64,000 nucleotides of DNA, from assembly GCA_030826265.1 (NCBI GenBank), contig JAPJOH010000003.1, forward strand, positions 40,537 to 104,536. The letters run 5' to 3'. The stretch's first letter is position 1. Every line of letters starts with the position of its first letter. This DNA is from Collinsella aerofaciens (lineage in GTDB: Bacteria > Actinomycetota > Coriobacteriia > Coriobacteriales > Coriobacteriaceae). The notes beneath the pieces are model-generated. The model was not told where the DNA came from. It was given only the letters and a program-made list of their open reading frames with translations, and ran no database searches. This document shows positions 16,025 to 24,811 of the stretch, piece by piece. The translations under genes were made by a program, and so were the position numbers.

Positions 16025-17446
16025 ATGGCTTTTACCGACAAACCCGAAAGCGCAAACGAAGCGCAGGATCATTCCCAGTCGCTCGACGACGGCGGCTTTT
16101 TCTCCCTGAACGACGTTATCATGGCCGGCAGGCAACAGCTCACCCGCTCCGAGCATCTCTTGGCTGCCGACACGCGCCGCAACGTCCGCAACCTACTCGC
16201 GAGCGCCAAGTTGCTCGTACTCGTCGTCATCGTCTCGCTCGCCATGGGCGTTGCCGTTTGGGCGTTTTTGGCCTCGCTGAATATCGCGACCGATTATCGC
16301 GAGCACCACGCGTGGATCTACGCCATGCTCCCCGTCGTGGGCGTGGCTACCGCATGGGTGTACAAGAACCACGGCCTTGCCGCCAAGCGCGGCAACAACC
16401 TGGTCATCGATTCCGCCCTGGGCACACGCCTCATCCATATGCGCATGGCCGTCCTCACCTTCGTCTGCTCCACGCTCACGCACCTCACGGGCGGATCGGC
16501 CGGTCGCGAGGGAGCCGCGGTGCAGATTGGCGGCACCATCGCCAGCAACATCTCGAGCCTCGCCCACCTCAAAAAGCATGACCACCACGACCTCATGCTC
16601 GCCGGCATCTCGTCAGCCTTTGGCGCCGTATTCGGTTCGCCCCTTGCCGGAGCTTTCTTTGGCATGGAGATGTGCTTTATTGGCAAAATCGACTACACCG
16701 CAGGCATCTACTGCCTGGTCGCCTCGTTTACCGGCTATTTTACGTCGCTTGCCTTGGGAACCGAGTACGAGGCGAATGTTATCGCCAGCGTTCCCAACAT
16801 GACACCACGGACGGTTGCCATCGTTGTTATCAGCGCCATTATCTTCGGTTTGACGGCACGCCTCTTTGCCTGGTCGGTTCGAACCGTCAAGAGCCTGTAC
16901 GGTCGCTTTATCACCAATTACCTCGTTCGCGCACTCATAGGCGCACTCGTGGTGCTCGCGGCCTACGCGATGCTCGACGCCTGGAAGTATGCCGGCCTTG
17001 CCACCTGGCTCTCGGGCGCCGGGTTCTCCGGTAACACGACCCTTGCCGACGCAGCCATCAAGCTCGTGTTGACGGTGCTCACCCTGGGCGCCGGCTTCCA
17101 AGGCGGCGAGGTCACGCCCCTGTTTGGTATCGGTGCGGCGCTCGGCGGCTGGATAGGTTGCCTCGTCGGAATCGACCCCAGCTTTCTGGCGGCGCTGGGC
17201 ATGCTCGGCGTGTTCTGCGCCGGCCTCAACGTGCCCATCACCACCTGCATGATGGCCATCGACCTGTTCCACGGCACGGCCGCGGGCTTCTTTGTCATCG
17301 TGGCGTTTATCAGCTATCTCGTCGGCGGACACCGCGGCGTGTACCCCGCCCAGCGCATCATCTCGCCCAAGCGCCGTTCGCTTATTGTGGATGAGGGCGG
17401 TACAGTAGCGGATGCTATCGAGCGCCACAACGACCTGATAGAGTAG
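16025..17446 (+). CDS. CLC-family chloride/anion channel or antiporter
   Basis: A 473-residue membrane protein with about 10-11 hydrophobic helices after a 55-residue cytoplasmic N-terminus. TGGSAGREGAAVQIGG (156-170) contains the CLC GREG motif with the gating glutamate (E162). LGAGFQGGEVTPLFGIGAALGG and NVPITTCMMAIDLF are further CLC helices. The GSGIP anion-site motif of classic ClC antiporters is not seen, resembling the YfeO-like branch. The ATG at 16025 follows AGAGGA. It stands 90 bases before the lipid kinase gene. Confidence 0.85.
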   Translation: MAFTDKPESANEAQDHSQSLDDGGFFSLNDVIMAGRQQLTRSEHLLAADTRRNVRNLLASAKLLVLVVIVSLAMGVAVWAFLASLNIATDYREHHAWIYAMLPVVGVATAWVYKNHGLAAKRGNNLVIDSALGTRLIHMRMAVLTFVCSTLTHLTGGSAGREGAAVQIGGTIASNISSLAHLKKHDHHDLMLAGISSAFGAVFGSPLAGAFFGMEMCFIGKIDYTAGIYCLVASFTGYFTSLALGTEYEANVIASVPNMTPRTVAIVVISAIIFGLTARLFAWSVRTVKSLYGRFITNYLVRALIGALVVLAAYAMLDAWKYAGLATWLSGAGFSGNTTLADAAIKLVLTVLTLGAGFQGGEVTPLFGIGAALGGWIGCLVGIDPSFLAALGMLGVFCAGLNVPITTCMMAIDLFHGTAAGFFVIVAFISYLVGGHRGVYPAQRIISPKRRSLIVDEGGTVADAIERHNDLIE

Positions 17447-17533
17447 ACGTAAGTATTCGCCGTGCAGCCACAATCGGGGGCAATTCGACCTGAGCGCGAC
17501 CGCACCGTCACGTCATACGCCGGGAGTCGCCCC

Positions 17534-18496
17534 ATGCACGCAACTGATTTTGGTCGCACGCTCATCATCGCCAACCCAGCCGCCCAGTCGGGTGCGGCGC
17601 GCGAAGTTGCCGAGCGCCTGCAGCGCTTTTTGGACATGACCGCGCGCGCATCCCAGTTTGACTTGGTGCTGACCGAACGCGCGGGGCATGCCAAGGAGCT
17701 TGCCGCCCAGGCAACGGGCTATCGCACCGTTATCGCACTCGGCGGCGACGGCGTGATCCACGAGGTCGTCAATGGACTCATGACGCAGGATGAGGCGATC
17801 CGGCCCGCCCTTGCCGTCCTGCCCGTGGGCTCCGGCAACGATTTTGCCCAAACGCTCGGCATCGACGATTTCTCCGGCAAGGATTTTGGCGCGCTGCTCA
17901 CCTGCGAGCTGCAGCGTCAGGACATCGGGCGCATTCGCTCGTGGAGCCCTGCGAGCGGCAGCGGCGAGGCTGCCGTTGAGTACTACGACCAGACGCTTTC
18001 GGTCGGCATCGATGCCGCCATCGGCCTTGGCACCACCGAGCTGCGCAAAAAGATGGGCTTGACGGGCGCTCCGCTCTACACCCTCTCGGGACTTGAGCAG
18101 TTTGGTCTACGCTACCGCAACTATCCCATGACAGTGAGTTTTGACGGTGCGCCCGCCGAGCGCGTGCGGGCGATTATCATGGCCATTCAGTTGGGGCCCA
18201 CCTATGGTTCGGGCTATCGCATCTGTCCCGATGCCGACCCCTGTGACGGTATACTCGACGTCTGCTACGCCTGCGGCCCCGTCCCCCGTGCGATTGCCCT
18301 GCCCATGTTTCTTTCGGCCAAGGACGGCCACCACACCAAGCTGCCGCCGGTACGCATGCGTCGCTGCCGTCATGCCGAGCTCACGTTCGAGGAGCCCAAC
18401 TACCCCATCCAGGCCGACGGCGAGCCCATCGTCGCCTCGCGCATCGAGGTGGACGTCCTCGGCGGAGCCCTCCACATCTGGCACCCCACCCACTAG
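17534..18496 (+). CDS. Diacylglycerol/sphingosine kinase-like lipid kinase (DAGK_cat, YegS/BmrU family)
   Basis: A 320-residue lipid kinase family protein. TLIIANPAAQSG starts the catalytic domain, VIALGGDGVIHEVVNGLM is the GGDGT-like nucleotide-binding loop, and LPVGSGNDFAQTLG follows as in DgkB/YegS. The chosen ATG (17534) has GGGAG 7 bases upstream; the open frame upstream lacks domain similarity. Likely phosphorylates diacylglycerol for phospholipid recycling; the substrate is inferred from the family. Confidence 0.87.
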   Translation: MHATDFGRTLIIANPAAQSGAAREVAERLQRFLDMTARASQFDLVLTERAGHAKELAAQATGYRTVIALGGDGVIHEVVNGLMTQDEAIRPALAVLPVGSGNDFAQTLGIDDFSGKDFGALLTCELQRQDIGRIRSWSPASGSGEAAVEYYDQTLSVGIDAAIGLGTTELRKKMGLTGAPLYTLSGLEQFGLRYRNYPMTVSFDGAPAERVRAIIMAIQLGPTYGSGYRICPDADPCDGILDVCYACGPVPRAIALPMFLSAKDGHHTKLPPVRMRRCRHAELTFEEPNYPIQADGEPIVASRIEVDVLGGALHIWHPTH

Positions 18497-18504
18497 CCAT
18501 CCCT

Positions 18505-18573
18505 AAGTTGCGGTGAAATAGGGACTGTTTATGCAGCTAAAGCCGCAAAACAGTCCCCATTTCACCGCAACTT
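18505..18573. repeat. TTGCGGTGA palindrome, copy B
   Basis: Arms of 26 bases (AAGTTGCGGTGAAATAGGGA and on) pair with one mismatch across a 17-base loop. It lies 9 bases past the lipid-kinase stop, between convergent genes. No U-tract on either side. Confidence 0.85.
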
Positions 18574-18583
18574 ATTGAGAAGA

Positions 18584-18964
18584 TCATTCCTCCCCGCCTG
18601 GCTTGCGACGGTTGGCCTTTTTAATCGCGTTGAAGTGTTTGTCGTTGAGCCTGCGCTGGCGCGATCGCTGAGGCACCTTGGTCTTTACGCGTCGGCGCGG
18701 TGGACGCCCGCGACGCTCAAGCTCTGCCCTCAGCTTACGCAGACAGCAGCTGCGATTCTGAAACTGACTGCGGCTCTCACGCGCCGTCACGACAATCCCC
18801 GTGGGCCCATGCTTCATGCGCACCGCCGAGTCCGTCGTGTTCACGCCCTGTCCACCCGGACCCGTCGCGCGAAACACCTGCACCTCGCAATCGCGTGCCA
18901 GCTCCTCGACCGACATCTCGGCATAGCGTGCATACTCGCGCCATCCCATCTTGTTCTCATCCAT
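18584..18964 (-). CDS. Peptidyl-tRNA hydrolase ArfB-like / class-I release factor-like protein
   Basis: A 126-residue protein with one RF-1 catalytic domain. GPGGQGVNTTDSAVRM carries the GGQ motif (37-39) that hydrolyses peptidyl-tRNA, and the basic tail (KTKVPQRSRQRR...ANRRKPGGEE) resembles the ribosome-binding tail of ArfB/YaeJ. It lacks the codon-recognition domains of RF1/RF2. The ATG at 18964 has GGGGAGG upstream. Likely rescues stalled ribosomes; some relatives are annotated PrfH-like, so the exact subfamily is uncertain. Confidence 0.85.
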   Translation of the reverse strand: MDENKMGWREYARYAEMSVEELARDCEVQVFRATGPGGQGVNTTDSAVRMKHGPTGIVVTARESRSQFQNRSCCLRKLRAELERRGRPPRRRVKTKVPQRSRQRRLNDKHFNAIKKANRRKPGGEE

Positions 18965-18990
18965 ATCAATACCTCCCCTCATACAAAAAA

Positions 18991-19019
18991 TGTGACAAAG
19001 GGACAGTCCCTTTGTCACA
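18991..19019 (-). terminator. Terminator of xpt
   Basis: Perfect palindrome TGTGACAAAGGGA/TCCCTTTGTCACA followed on the minus strand by TTTTTTG, 28 bases after the xpt stop. The GGGACTGTCCC core also appears within the arms of palindrome B. Confidence 0.85.
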
Positions 19020-19047
19020 TCGCATACCAATCGCTTGTGTTGCGCGC

Positions 19048-19626
19048 CTAGGCGAAGGTGATCTCACCGTTCTCGCAGTCCATTTCGGCGATACGGGCCA
19101 GGCTCTCAACGCGGAAGCCGCGCTCGCGGAGCTTATCGCCACCGCCCTGGAAGCCCTTCTCAACGGCGATGCCGATGCCGGCAACCTCGGCACCCGCGGC
19201 CTCGCAGATCTTAATAAGGCCCTCGAGCGCGCAGCCGTTGGCCAAGAAGTCGTCGATAATCAGGACCTTATCGCCCTCGGACAGGAAGCGCTTGCCAACG
19301 ATGACCGGGTACTCCTTCTGCTTGGTAAAGGAGTAGATGGTCGTGGCATACTGCTCGCCGTCAAGGTTGATGGACTGGGCCTTCTTGGCAAAGACCACCG
19401 GCACGCCGCCAAAATGCTGGGCTGCAATGCAGGCCATACCAATGCCCGAAGCCTCGATCGTCAGGATCTTGTTGATCTCGACACCCTCGAACAGACGGGC
19501 CCACTCGGCACCCATGTGGTCGAACAGCTCAACGTCGCACTGGTGGTTGAGGAAGGCATCAACCTTAAGGACGTTACCGGCCTTTACGATGCCGTCATGG
19601 CGAATACGATCCTCAAGCTCCTGCAT
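19048..19626 (-). CDS. xpt: Xanthine phosphoribosyltransferase
   Basis: A 192-residue type I PRTase. The PRPP loop is KVLIIDDFLANGCALEGL and the N-terminal LKVDAFLNHQCD is typical of Xpt. It salvages xanthine to XMP. It is monocistronic, with its own terminator (18991-19019). Xpt is often under a purine riboswitch, but no such aptamer is seen in 19627-19785. Confidence 0.93.
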   Translation of the reverse strand: MQELEDRIRHDGIVKAGNVLKVDAFLNHQCDVELFDHMGAEWARLFEGVEINKILTIEASGIGMACIAAQHFGGVPVVFAKKAQSINLDGEQYATTIYSFTKQKEYPVIVGKRFLSEGDKVLIIDDFLANGCALEGLIKICEAAGAEVAGIGIAVEKGFQGGGDKLRERGFRVESLARIAEMDCENGEITFA

Positions 19627-19785
19627 GGCGCAACCCCTTCTCGCGGCAACGATACCGCGCGATTAATAAACGTTGTTCGATAGTCTACCACGGACCGACC
19701 CCCGCCCGCCCCACAAGCCGCATCGCACCATAAAGCTGCAAGACCAGTAGATAAGCCCGATTCTTGGCAAGCCTGCCACCACAAG

Positions 19786-21090
19786 CTAATGGCGGGCGCG
19801 CATCCTCACCAAACGCACCATGGCGAGCGCAAAGCCCACAGCGGCCACAGCCATGAGCACGTAGAACACCGAGCGAAAGCCGAACAGGAACACATCCGGA
19901 CGTCCTGCAACAAAACTGGTCACGGCCTCGCCCATCGCCACGCTCATCTGCCCATACAGGATATTCGACGCCACCGTAATGCCGAGTGCCATGCCGGCAT
20001 AGCGTGCCAAACTGCCCAAGCTGCCCGCAAAGCCGAGTGCTTCGCGCGGGGCCGAGCCCATATACAGCGAGTTGTTGGGGCTCTGGAAAATCGACGTACC
20101 GCACGACATAAACGCGACGCAGCACACGATCACGGGGATGGAAGAGTGCTCGTCGAGCGTGCTTACCGCAAAAAGACCGCACACGTACACGCCCAGGCCG
20201 ACCGCCGTGGGGCCCTCGCAGCCAACACGGTCCGAAACCGTACCCGATAGCGGACCGATAAAGGCATTCACCATCGGCAGCGCCAAAAAGAGCAATCCGG
20301 AAATGTCGGAACCAAACCCATGCGCGTCCTGAAAATAGAACGGCAGAATAAACTCGGATGCGCCAATACCAACGAACACGATGAGCATGCAGGCAAGGTT
20401 GATGGTGAAGGCCGAATTTGCAAAGCAGCGACGCGTGGCCTCCACCAACGACATGGGGCGCTCGCCGGCCTCCGGCTTAACATGCGGCAGCGTGTAGAGC
20501 CCCACAATAAACGAGATGACGCCAATGGGCAGGTTGATGAGGAAGATGCTCTCCCAAGGAAAGCTTGCCACCAGCATACCGCCGAGCACGGGACCACACA
20601 TCATGCCGAGGGCCACGAAGGTCGCGAGAATACCCATAGCACGACCGCGCTCGCGCGCCGGAAACGATTCGGTGATGATACCCATGTTGTTGGCCATGGC
20701 CGCCGCGCAACCGACGCCCTGAACAATGCGTGCCAGGATAAGAACCTCGAGCGAGGCCGAAAGGCTGCACAGCAGCGAACCGACCGAAAAGACGATGACG
20801 CCCAGCTGAAACACATTCACCTTGCCGCGCACGTCGCCCAGACGGCCAAACGGCAACATAGCCACGCAAGTCGCAAGCAGATACACCGAACTCACCAGCT
20901 GGATGCGGTCGAGGCCCACGCCCAGCTCCTTTTGCATCACGGGCAGCGCCACGGTCACGACGGTCGAATCCAGACACACCATAAACGTCATGATGAGCAC
21001 GGTAAACAGAATCGCCCATTTATTCTTGCCATGGGTGTCGCCCTCAAGGGCAATGTGCTCGCGGCGCAGCTGCTCTGCGGTTTTCTCCAT
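19786..21090 (-). CDS. MFS transporter, DHA2 (EmrB/QacA-like) family
   Basis: A 434-residue major facilitator with about 12-14 transmembrane helices. LDSTVVTVALPVMQKELG (motif D1-like), LPFGRLGDVRGKVNVFQLG (motif A) and QGVGCAAAMANNMGIITESFPARERGRAMG (motifs B/C) match the DHA2 drug-export family. The ATG at 21090 is preferred over one two codons earlier because AAAGG is then about 7 bases away. Substrate unknown. A terminator separates it from metY upstream. Confidence 0.88.
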   Translation of the reverse strand: MEKTAEQLRREHIALEGDTHGKNKWAILFTVLIMTFMVCLDSTVVTVALPVMQKELGVGLDRIQLVSSVYLLATCVAMLPFGRLGDVRGKVNVFQLGVIVFSVGSLLCSLSASLEVLILARIVQGVGCAAAMANNMGIITESFPARERGRAMGILATFVALGMMCGPVLGGMLVASFPWESIFLINLPIGVISFIVGLYTLPHVKPEAGERPMSLVEATRRCFANSAFTINLACMLIVFVGIGASEFILPFYFQDAHGFGSDISGLLFLALPMVNAFIGPLSGTVSDRVGCEGPTAVGLGVYVCGLFAVSTLDEHSSIPVIVCCVAFMSCGTSIFQSPNNSLYMGSAPREALGFAGSLGSLARYAGMALGITVASNILYGQMSVAMGEAVTSFVAGRPDVFLFGFRSVFYVLMAVAAVGFALAMVRLVRMRARH

Positions 21091-21121
21091 ATCCATCCTT
21101 TCGAGTGGCGCAACGCAAAAA

Positions 21122-21163
21122 CGGGGCCCCGATCGCCTGCGAACAGTCGCGATTGGGGTCCCG
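21122..21163 (-). terminator. Terminator of metY
   Basis: Stem CGGGACCCCAATCGCGA with CGATCGGGGCCCCG (minor mismatches), followed on the minus strand by TTTTTGC, 68 bases after the metY stop. Confidence 0.7.
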
Positions 21164-21231
21164 CCTACGGAATCGGAACGAAAGGTCGCCGAAGCTTTCT
21201 GCCAGCATCGGCGCCTTGCATGAACGCTAGC

Positions 21232-22515
21232 CTAGCACTGCTCGAGTGCCTGCTCAAGGTCGGCAATCAGATCGGCCGTGTCCTCGAGGCCGCACGACAG
21301 GCGCACCATGTCAGCGGAGATGCCACAGGCGATGAGCTCTTCATCGTTCATCTGGCGATGCGTAGCATTAGCGGGATGCAGGCAGCAAGTGCGGGCGTCG
21401 GCCACATGTGTGGCGATCTGGGCGAGCTTGAGGCTCTTCATAAAGGTCTCGGCCGCCGCGCGACCACCGTTAAAGCCGAAGCTCACAACGCCGCAGGTAC
21501 CGTTGGGCATGTATTTCTGAGCGATGTCATAGTACTTATCGCCCTCCAGGCCCGGATAGCTCACGAAGCGCACCTTGGGGTGGCTCTGCAGGAACTTGGC
21601 AACGGCCAGGCCGTTCTCACAATGACGCGGCATGCGCACATGCAGGCTCTCGAGCGAGCTGTTCAAGAAGAACGCTGCCTGCGGGTTCTGCATGGGGCCG
21701 AGGTCGCGCATGAGCTGCGCGGTGGCCTTGGTAATGAAGGCACCCTCGCGACCGAACTTCTCGGCATAGGTCACGCCGTGGTAGCTCTCGTCGGGCGTGG
21801 TAAGACCCGGGAACTTGTCCGCATGGGCCATCCAGTCAAACTGACCGTGGTCGACGATCACGCCGCCCAGGTAGGCAGCATGTCCATCCATGTACTTGGT
21901 GGTGGAGTGCGTAATGATGTCGGCGCCCCACTCAAAGGGACGGCACATCACGGGCGTCGGGAAGGTGTTGTCGACCATCAGCGGTACGCCGTGGTCGTGC
22001 GCGGCCTTGGCAAAGCGCTCAATATCGAGCACGGCAAGGGCGGGGTTGGCGATCGTCTCGCCAAAGACAAGCTTGGTGTTGGGTTCAAACGCTGCCTCGA
22101 GCTCCTCGTCGGTACAGTCGGGGGCAACGAACGTGCAGGTCACGCCCATGCGACCCATGGTGTGGGCGAGCAGGTTGTAGGTACCGCCGTAAATGGCAGA
22201 GCTTGCGACCACATGATCGCCGGCACCGGCAACGTTAAAGATCGCGAGGAAGTTCGCAGCCATGCCCGAGCTCGTGAGCATCGCTGCGGTGCCGCCCTCC
22301 ATCTCGCAGATCTTGGCGGCAACCAAATCGCACGTGGGGTTCTGCAGACGGCTGTAGAAATAGCCCGACTCCTCCAGGTCGAAAAGCTTGCCCATGTGCT
22401 CGGACGTGTCGTACTTCCACGTGGTGGACTGGTAGATGGGCACCTGGCGCGGCTCCGCATCTCCCGGGTGATAGCCGCCCTGAACACACGTCGTACCGAT
22501 GGTCTGCTCGCTCAT
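21232..22515 (-). CDS. metY: O-acetylhomoserine aminocarboxypropyltransferase / cysteine synthase
   Basis: A 427-residue Cys/Met metabolism PLP enzyme. VPIYQSTTWKYD, YSRLQNPTCDLVAAKICEMEGG and the Schiff-base lysine in THSTTKYMDGH mark the MetY group, which makes homocysteine from O-acetylhomoserine and sulfide. The C-terminal VRLSCGLEDTADLIADLEQAL is typical. The ATG at 22515 has AAGGGAG upstream; an in-frame TTG two codons earlier is less likely. Monocistronic between terminators. No SAM riboswitch was found upstream. Confidence 0.93.
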   Translation of the reverse strand: MSEQTIGTTCVQGGYHPGDAEPRQVPIYQSTTWKYDTSEHMGKLFDLEESGYFYSRLQNPTCDLVAAKICEMEGGTAAMLTSSGMAANFLAIFNVAGAGDHVVASSAIYGGTYNLLAHTMGRMGVTCTFVAPDCTDEELEAAFEPNTKLVFGETIANPALAVLDIERFAKAAHDHGVPLMVDNTFPTPVMCRPFEWGADIITHSTTKYMDGHAAYLGGVIVDHGQFDWMAHADKFPGLTTPDESYHGVTYAEKFGREGAFITKATAQLMRDLGPMQNPQAAFFLNSSLESLHVRMPRHCENGLAVAKFLQSHPKVRFVSYPGLEGDKYYDIAQKYMPNGTCGVVSFGFNGGRAAAETFMKSLKLAQIATHVADARTCCLHPANATHRQMNDEELIACGISADMVRLSCGLEDTADLIADLEQALEQC

Positions 22516-22521
22516 ATCCAA

Positions 22522-22744
22522 CTCCCTTACTTGGGTTTTGTTTTATTCGGTTCACGATACCGCTACGCCGCACCCCTCTCAACCCATCCCGCCGATAGGT
22601 TATGGGACAAATGAATCAGGGGCATTCGTCACAGCCTTAGGCATTTGCTCGATAGATAAAAATGAGGCATCCATGAAGCTCTCGATGATTACACGCACCG
22701 TCACGGGTACCATAGGCGGGTACACCGTGACCAAGGAGACAACG
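22522..22744. other. Divergent region metY / C-GCAxxG-C-C gene
   Basis: Holds both promoters. An in-frame ATG at 22673 could extend the rightward gene by 24 residues, but its ribosome site (GAGGC) is weaker than that of the 22745 start. No riboswitch recognised. Confidence 0.4.
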
Positions 22745-23191
22745 ATGAAGCAAATCGATACGGCCCAGCTCGACATCACCGCCTGTCAGGCTCAGGCTGC
22801 CGAATACCACGCCCGTGGCTTTAACTGCGCCCAGGCCGTCGCCTGCACGCTCGCGCCCGCCGTCGGGCTCGACCCCCAGGTCGCCTTTACCCTCACCGAG
22901 GGCTTTGGCGCCGGCATGGGCGGCATGACCGAAACCTGCGGCGCCATCTCGGGCGCCGTGGCCATCATGGGCTTCATGATGAGCGACGGTATGGAAAACC
23001 CCAAGACCAAGGGCCAAACCTACAAGCTGTCGCGCGAGATCGCCAAGCGTTTTAAAACGAAGAACACGACGACCGTCTGCGGCGCGCTCAAGGGCGTCGG
23101 ATCGGATAAGGGTCCGCTCCGCAGCTGCCCCGGCTGCATCGACGATGCCGTCGAGATCGCCTGCGATATGCTAAAGCAGCTCGCCGAGTAA
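22745..23191 (+). CDS. C_GCAxxG_C_C family redox-type protein
   Basis: A 148-residue protein of the family named after its cysteine pattern: FNCAQAVACTLAP, then GMGGMTETCGAISGAVAIMG, then RSCPGCIDDAVEIA. The four conserved cysteines suggest metal or cluster binding or redox function; the role is unknown. The ATG at 22745 has AAGGAGA 6-7 bases upstream. It converges on the YigZ gene with a shared terminator between. Confidence 0.85.
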   Translation: MKQIDTAQLDITACQAQAAEYHARGFNCAQAVACTLAPAVGLDPQVAFTLTEGFGAGMGGMTETCGAISGAVAIMGFMMSDGMENPKTKGQTYKLSREIAKRFKTKNTTTVCGALKGVGSDKGPLRSCPGCIDDAVEIACDMLKQLAE

Positions 23192-23209
23192 ACGACAGCA
23201 ACAGAAAAC

Positions 23210-23254
23210 GACGGCCGGCGCGCTTGGGATTCATCCAAAAGCACGCCGGCCGTC
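23210..23254. terminator. Bidirectional terminator-like hairpin
   Basis: Perfect 11-bp stem GACGGCCGGCG/CGCCGGCCGTC between two convergent genes, 18 bases after one stop and 4 before the other. No U-tract of note. Confidence 0.6.
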
Positions 23255-23258
23255 GCCG

Positions 23259-23894
23259 TTAGAACTCGGCAAATTCGGGAGCGCCGACCTCAATCTCCTC
23301 GCGCCCCGCCATAAGCTCGCGCATCTTGGCGCAAAACGACTCCTGCTCCCCTGCCTTAAACACCAAGTGAAGTGTCACGGTATCCGCGTAATCGGTATCC
23401 GAAACCTTTGCACCCGAATCCTGGGCCAAGCGAAGCACCTGCTCATACTGCGGATAGGCCACATGCACGTCAACCGGCACGACACTCGTCATCTCGACGA
23501 TCTGCCCGGACTCCTGAGCCGAGGCCACCGCCGCCTGCGTCGCCGCGGTATAGGCGCGCACCAAGCCACCAGGACCCAACAGCGTGCCGCCAAAATAGCG
23601 CGTCACCACGCAGCAAACATTTTTGAGCCCCGCGCCGCGCAGCACCTCGAGCGTCGGCATGCCGCTCGTGCGGCTCGGCTCACCGTCATCGCTCTGGCGT
23701 TCACGTCCATCCACCAAAATCCACGCGGGAACATTGTGTCGAGCGTCGTAATGACGCTTGCGAACCATCTCGATAAAGGCATTCGCCTCATCCTCGGACT
23801 CAATATGGACCAGCTGGGCAATAAACCGGCTCTTGCGGTCCACAAATTCGCCCGAAACCTCAATATTCGATTGCAGAGTAAAATAGCTGTCCAA
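23259..23894 (-). CDS. yigZ: YigZ/IMPACT family protein (UPF0029)
   Basis: A 211-residue protein. RKSRFIAQLVHIESEDEANAF, the GEPSRTSGMPTLEVL loop and VTRYFGGTLLGPGGLVRAYT are the signature of the IMPACT/YigZ N-terminal domain; a DUF1949-like C-terminal domain follows. It starts at a TTG: of two adjacent TTG codons, the one at 23894 is best spaced from GAGGGG. Linked to translation regulation in eukaryotic IMPACT; the bacterial function is unclear. Confidence 0.88.
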   Translation of the reverse strand: MDSYFTLQSNIEVSGEFVDRKSRFIAQLVHIESEDEANAFIEMVRKRHYDARHNVPAWILVDGRERQSDDGEPSRTSGMPTLEVLRGAGLKNVCCVVTRYFGGTLLGPGGLVRAYTAATQAAVASAQESGQIVEMTSVVPVDVHVAYPQYEQVLRLAQDSGAKVSDTDYADTVTLHLVFKAGEQESFCAKMRELMAGREEIEVGAPEFAEF

Positions 23895-24012
23895 CAAAGC
23901 CCCTCAACAAAATAAAGCGCAGCAACAAACAGCCTCAATAATACGGCAAAGACCGTACCGTTAATCCCGGTAAATAGAACGGCAACACCGATGATTCCGT
24001 AAACGAAAGCGA

Positions 24013-24111
24013 GAACCCGTCAGCGCGAGCAAGGTGCCTTGAAAGACGAGGGCATTGACCTTATGGTCATGCCCGAAGGCTTGAAAGGCAGATTGCCGCG
24101 CTGACGGGTTC
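24013..24111. repeat. Structured palindromic element, copy 3
   Basis: Perfect 15-bp outer arms GAACCCGTCAGCGCG/CGCGCTGACGGGTTC, then GCCTT/AAGGC, then loop strands GAAAGACGAG and CGAAGGCTTGA, around a GACC/GGTC hairpin. The loop strands match copies 1 and 2 while every stem differs. It lies 16 bases beyond the 3' end of rnpB, in the same orientation to its upstream gene as the other copies. Confidence 0.7.
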
Positions 24112-24127
24112 GCAGCGTCAACAAAGT

Positions 24128-24490
24128 GCTGAGTGGGCCGATAAGCCGGGTTCTGTCGTGAACGGTCATTTATCTTGTCTGCACGTTACCGTGCAGCTCC
24201 ACGCACGCTACCCGAACGCGGACCGGGCCGGCCCATAGCGTTCCTATTCGCGCTTGCTCCGGATGGGGCTTGCCAAGCCGCCGTGTTGCCACGACGCTGG
24301 TGGTCTCTTACACCACCGTTTCAGCTTTTCCCTTTACGCCTTGCGGCGCAGGTGGGAGTCTTCTTTTCTGCGGCGCTTTCCGTCGGATCACTCCGCCCGG
24401 CCGTTAGCCGGCATCCCGCCCTCTGGAGCCCGGACTTTCCTCACGCGTGCTGCAAGCAGCACATCGCGCGACCGTCTGGCCCACTCAGCA
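24128..24490 (-). ncRNA. rnpB: RNase P RNA (class A)
   Basis: The minus strand begins TGCTGAGTGGGCCAGACGG, contains the universal GAGGAAAGTCCGGGCTCC (CR-I) and ends ACAGAACCCGGCTTATCGG with the 3' strand of P1 (GGCCCACTCAGCA). About 363 bases, standard for the bacterial catalytic subunit that matures tRNA 5' ends. The P1 strands at the two ends pair, which fixes the boundaries to within a few bases. Confidence 0.95.
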
Positions 24491-24497
24491 GTGTAAG

Positions 24498-24526
24498 AGT
24501 GTAGCACACCGTTGCCGCGGGCAATG
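24498..24526 (-). promoter_or_regulatory. rnpB promoter (-10 TACACT)
   Basis: TACACT at 24498-24503 stands about 8 bases before the rnpB 5' end; a TTGCCC-like -35 lies 15-17 bases upstream. The remaining 24530-24750 stretch holds a short hairpin (CCCGCCT/AGGCGGG near 24652) and no supported gene. Confidence 0.5.
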
Positions 24527-24756
24527 GCACAACGCAAGCGCTCGCACGATAAACCAAGAACCACCCATGCGCTACAATAATCCCGTCGATGGGCAACGTC
24601 GTCAGTCGAGACGCGACCGCGCTCCGCACCCCTCCGTCTACTCGGTGCGTTCCCGCCTCTTCCCCGAGGCGGGATGTCGGCATTTTTCATGCACTGACAA
24701 CCCAATAGCCTGTGGACAGCCCTGGCAGCATTGCGTACCTCGGCTGCAAATGCAAA

Positions 24757-24787
24757 AAGGGACCCGTCCATTGCGGACGGATCCCTT
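24757..24787 (-). terminator. Terminator of rpsA
   Basis: AAGGGATCCGTCC/GGACGGGTCCCTT stem followed on the minus strand by TTTTTGC, 25 bases past the rpsA stop. Confidence 0.85.
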
Positions 24788-24811
24788 CAAACAAGTGATC
24801 GTCAAACCGAT

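Noticed and set aside
19627..19785. Purine riboswitch expected before xpt
   Set aside because: The conserved purine-aptamer loop sequences are not present on the minus strand.
22516..22680. SAM riboswitch expected before metY
   Set aside because: No recognisable SAM-I, SAM-II or SAM-IV core; only weak local hairpins.
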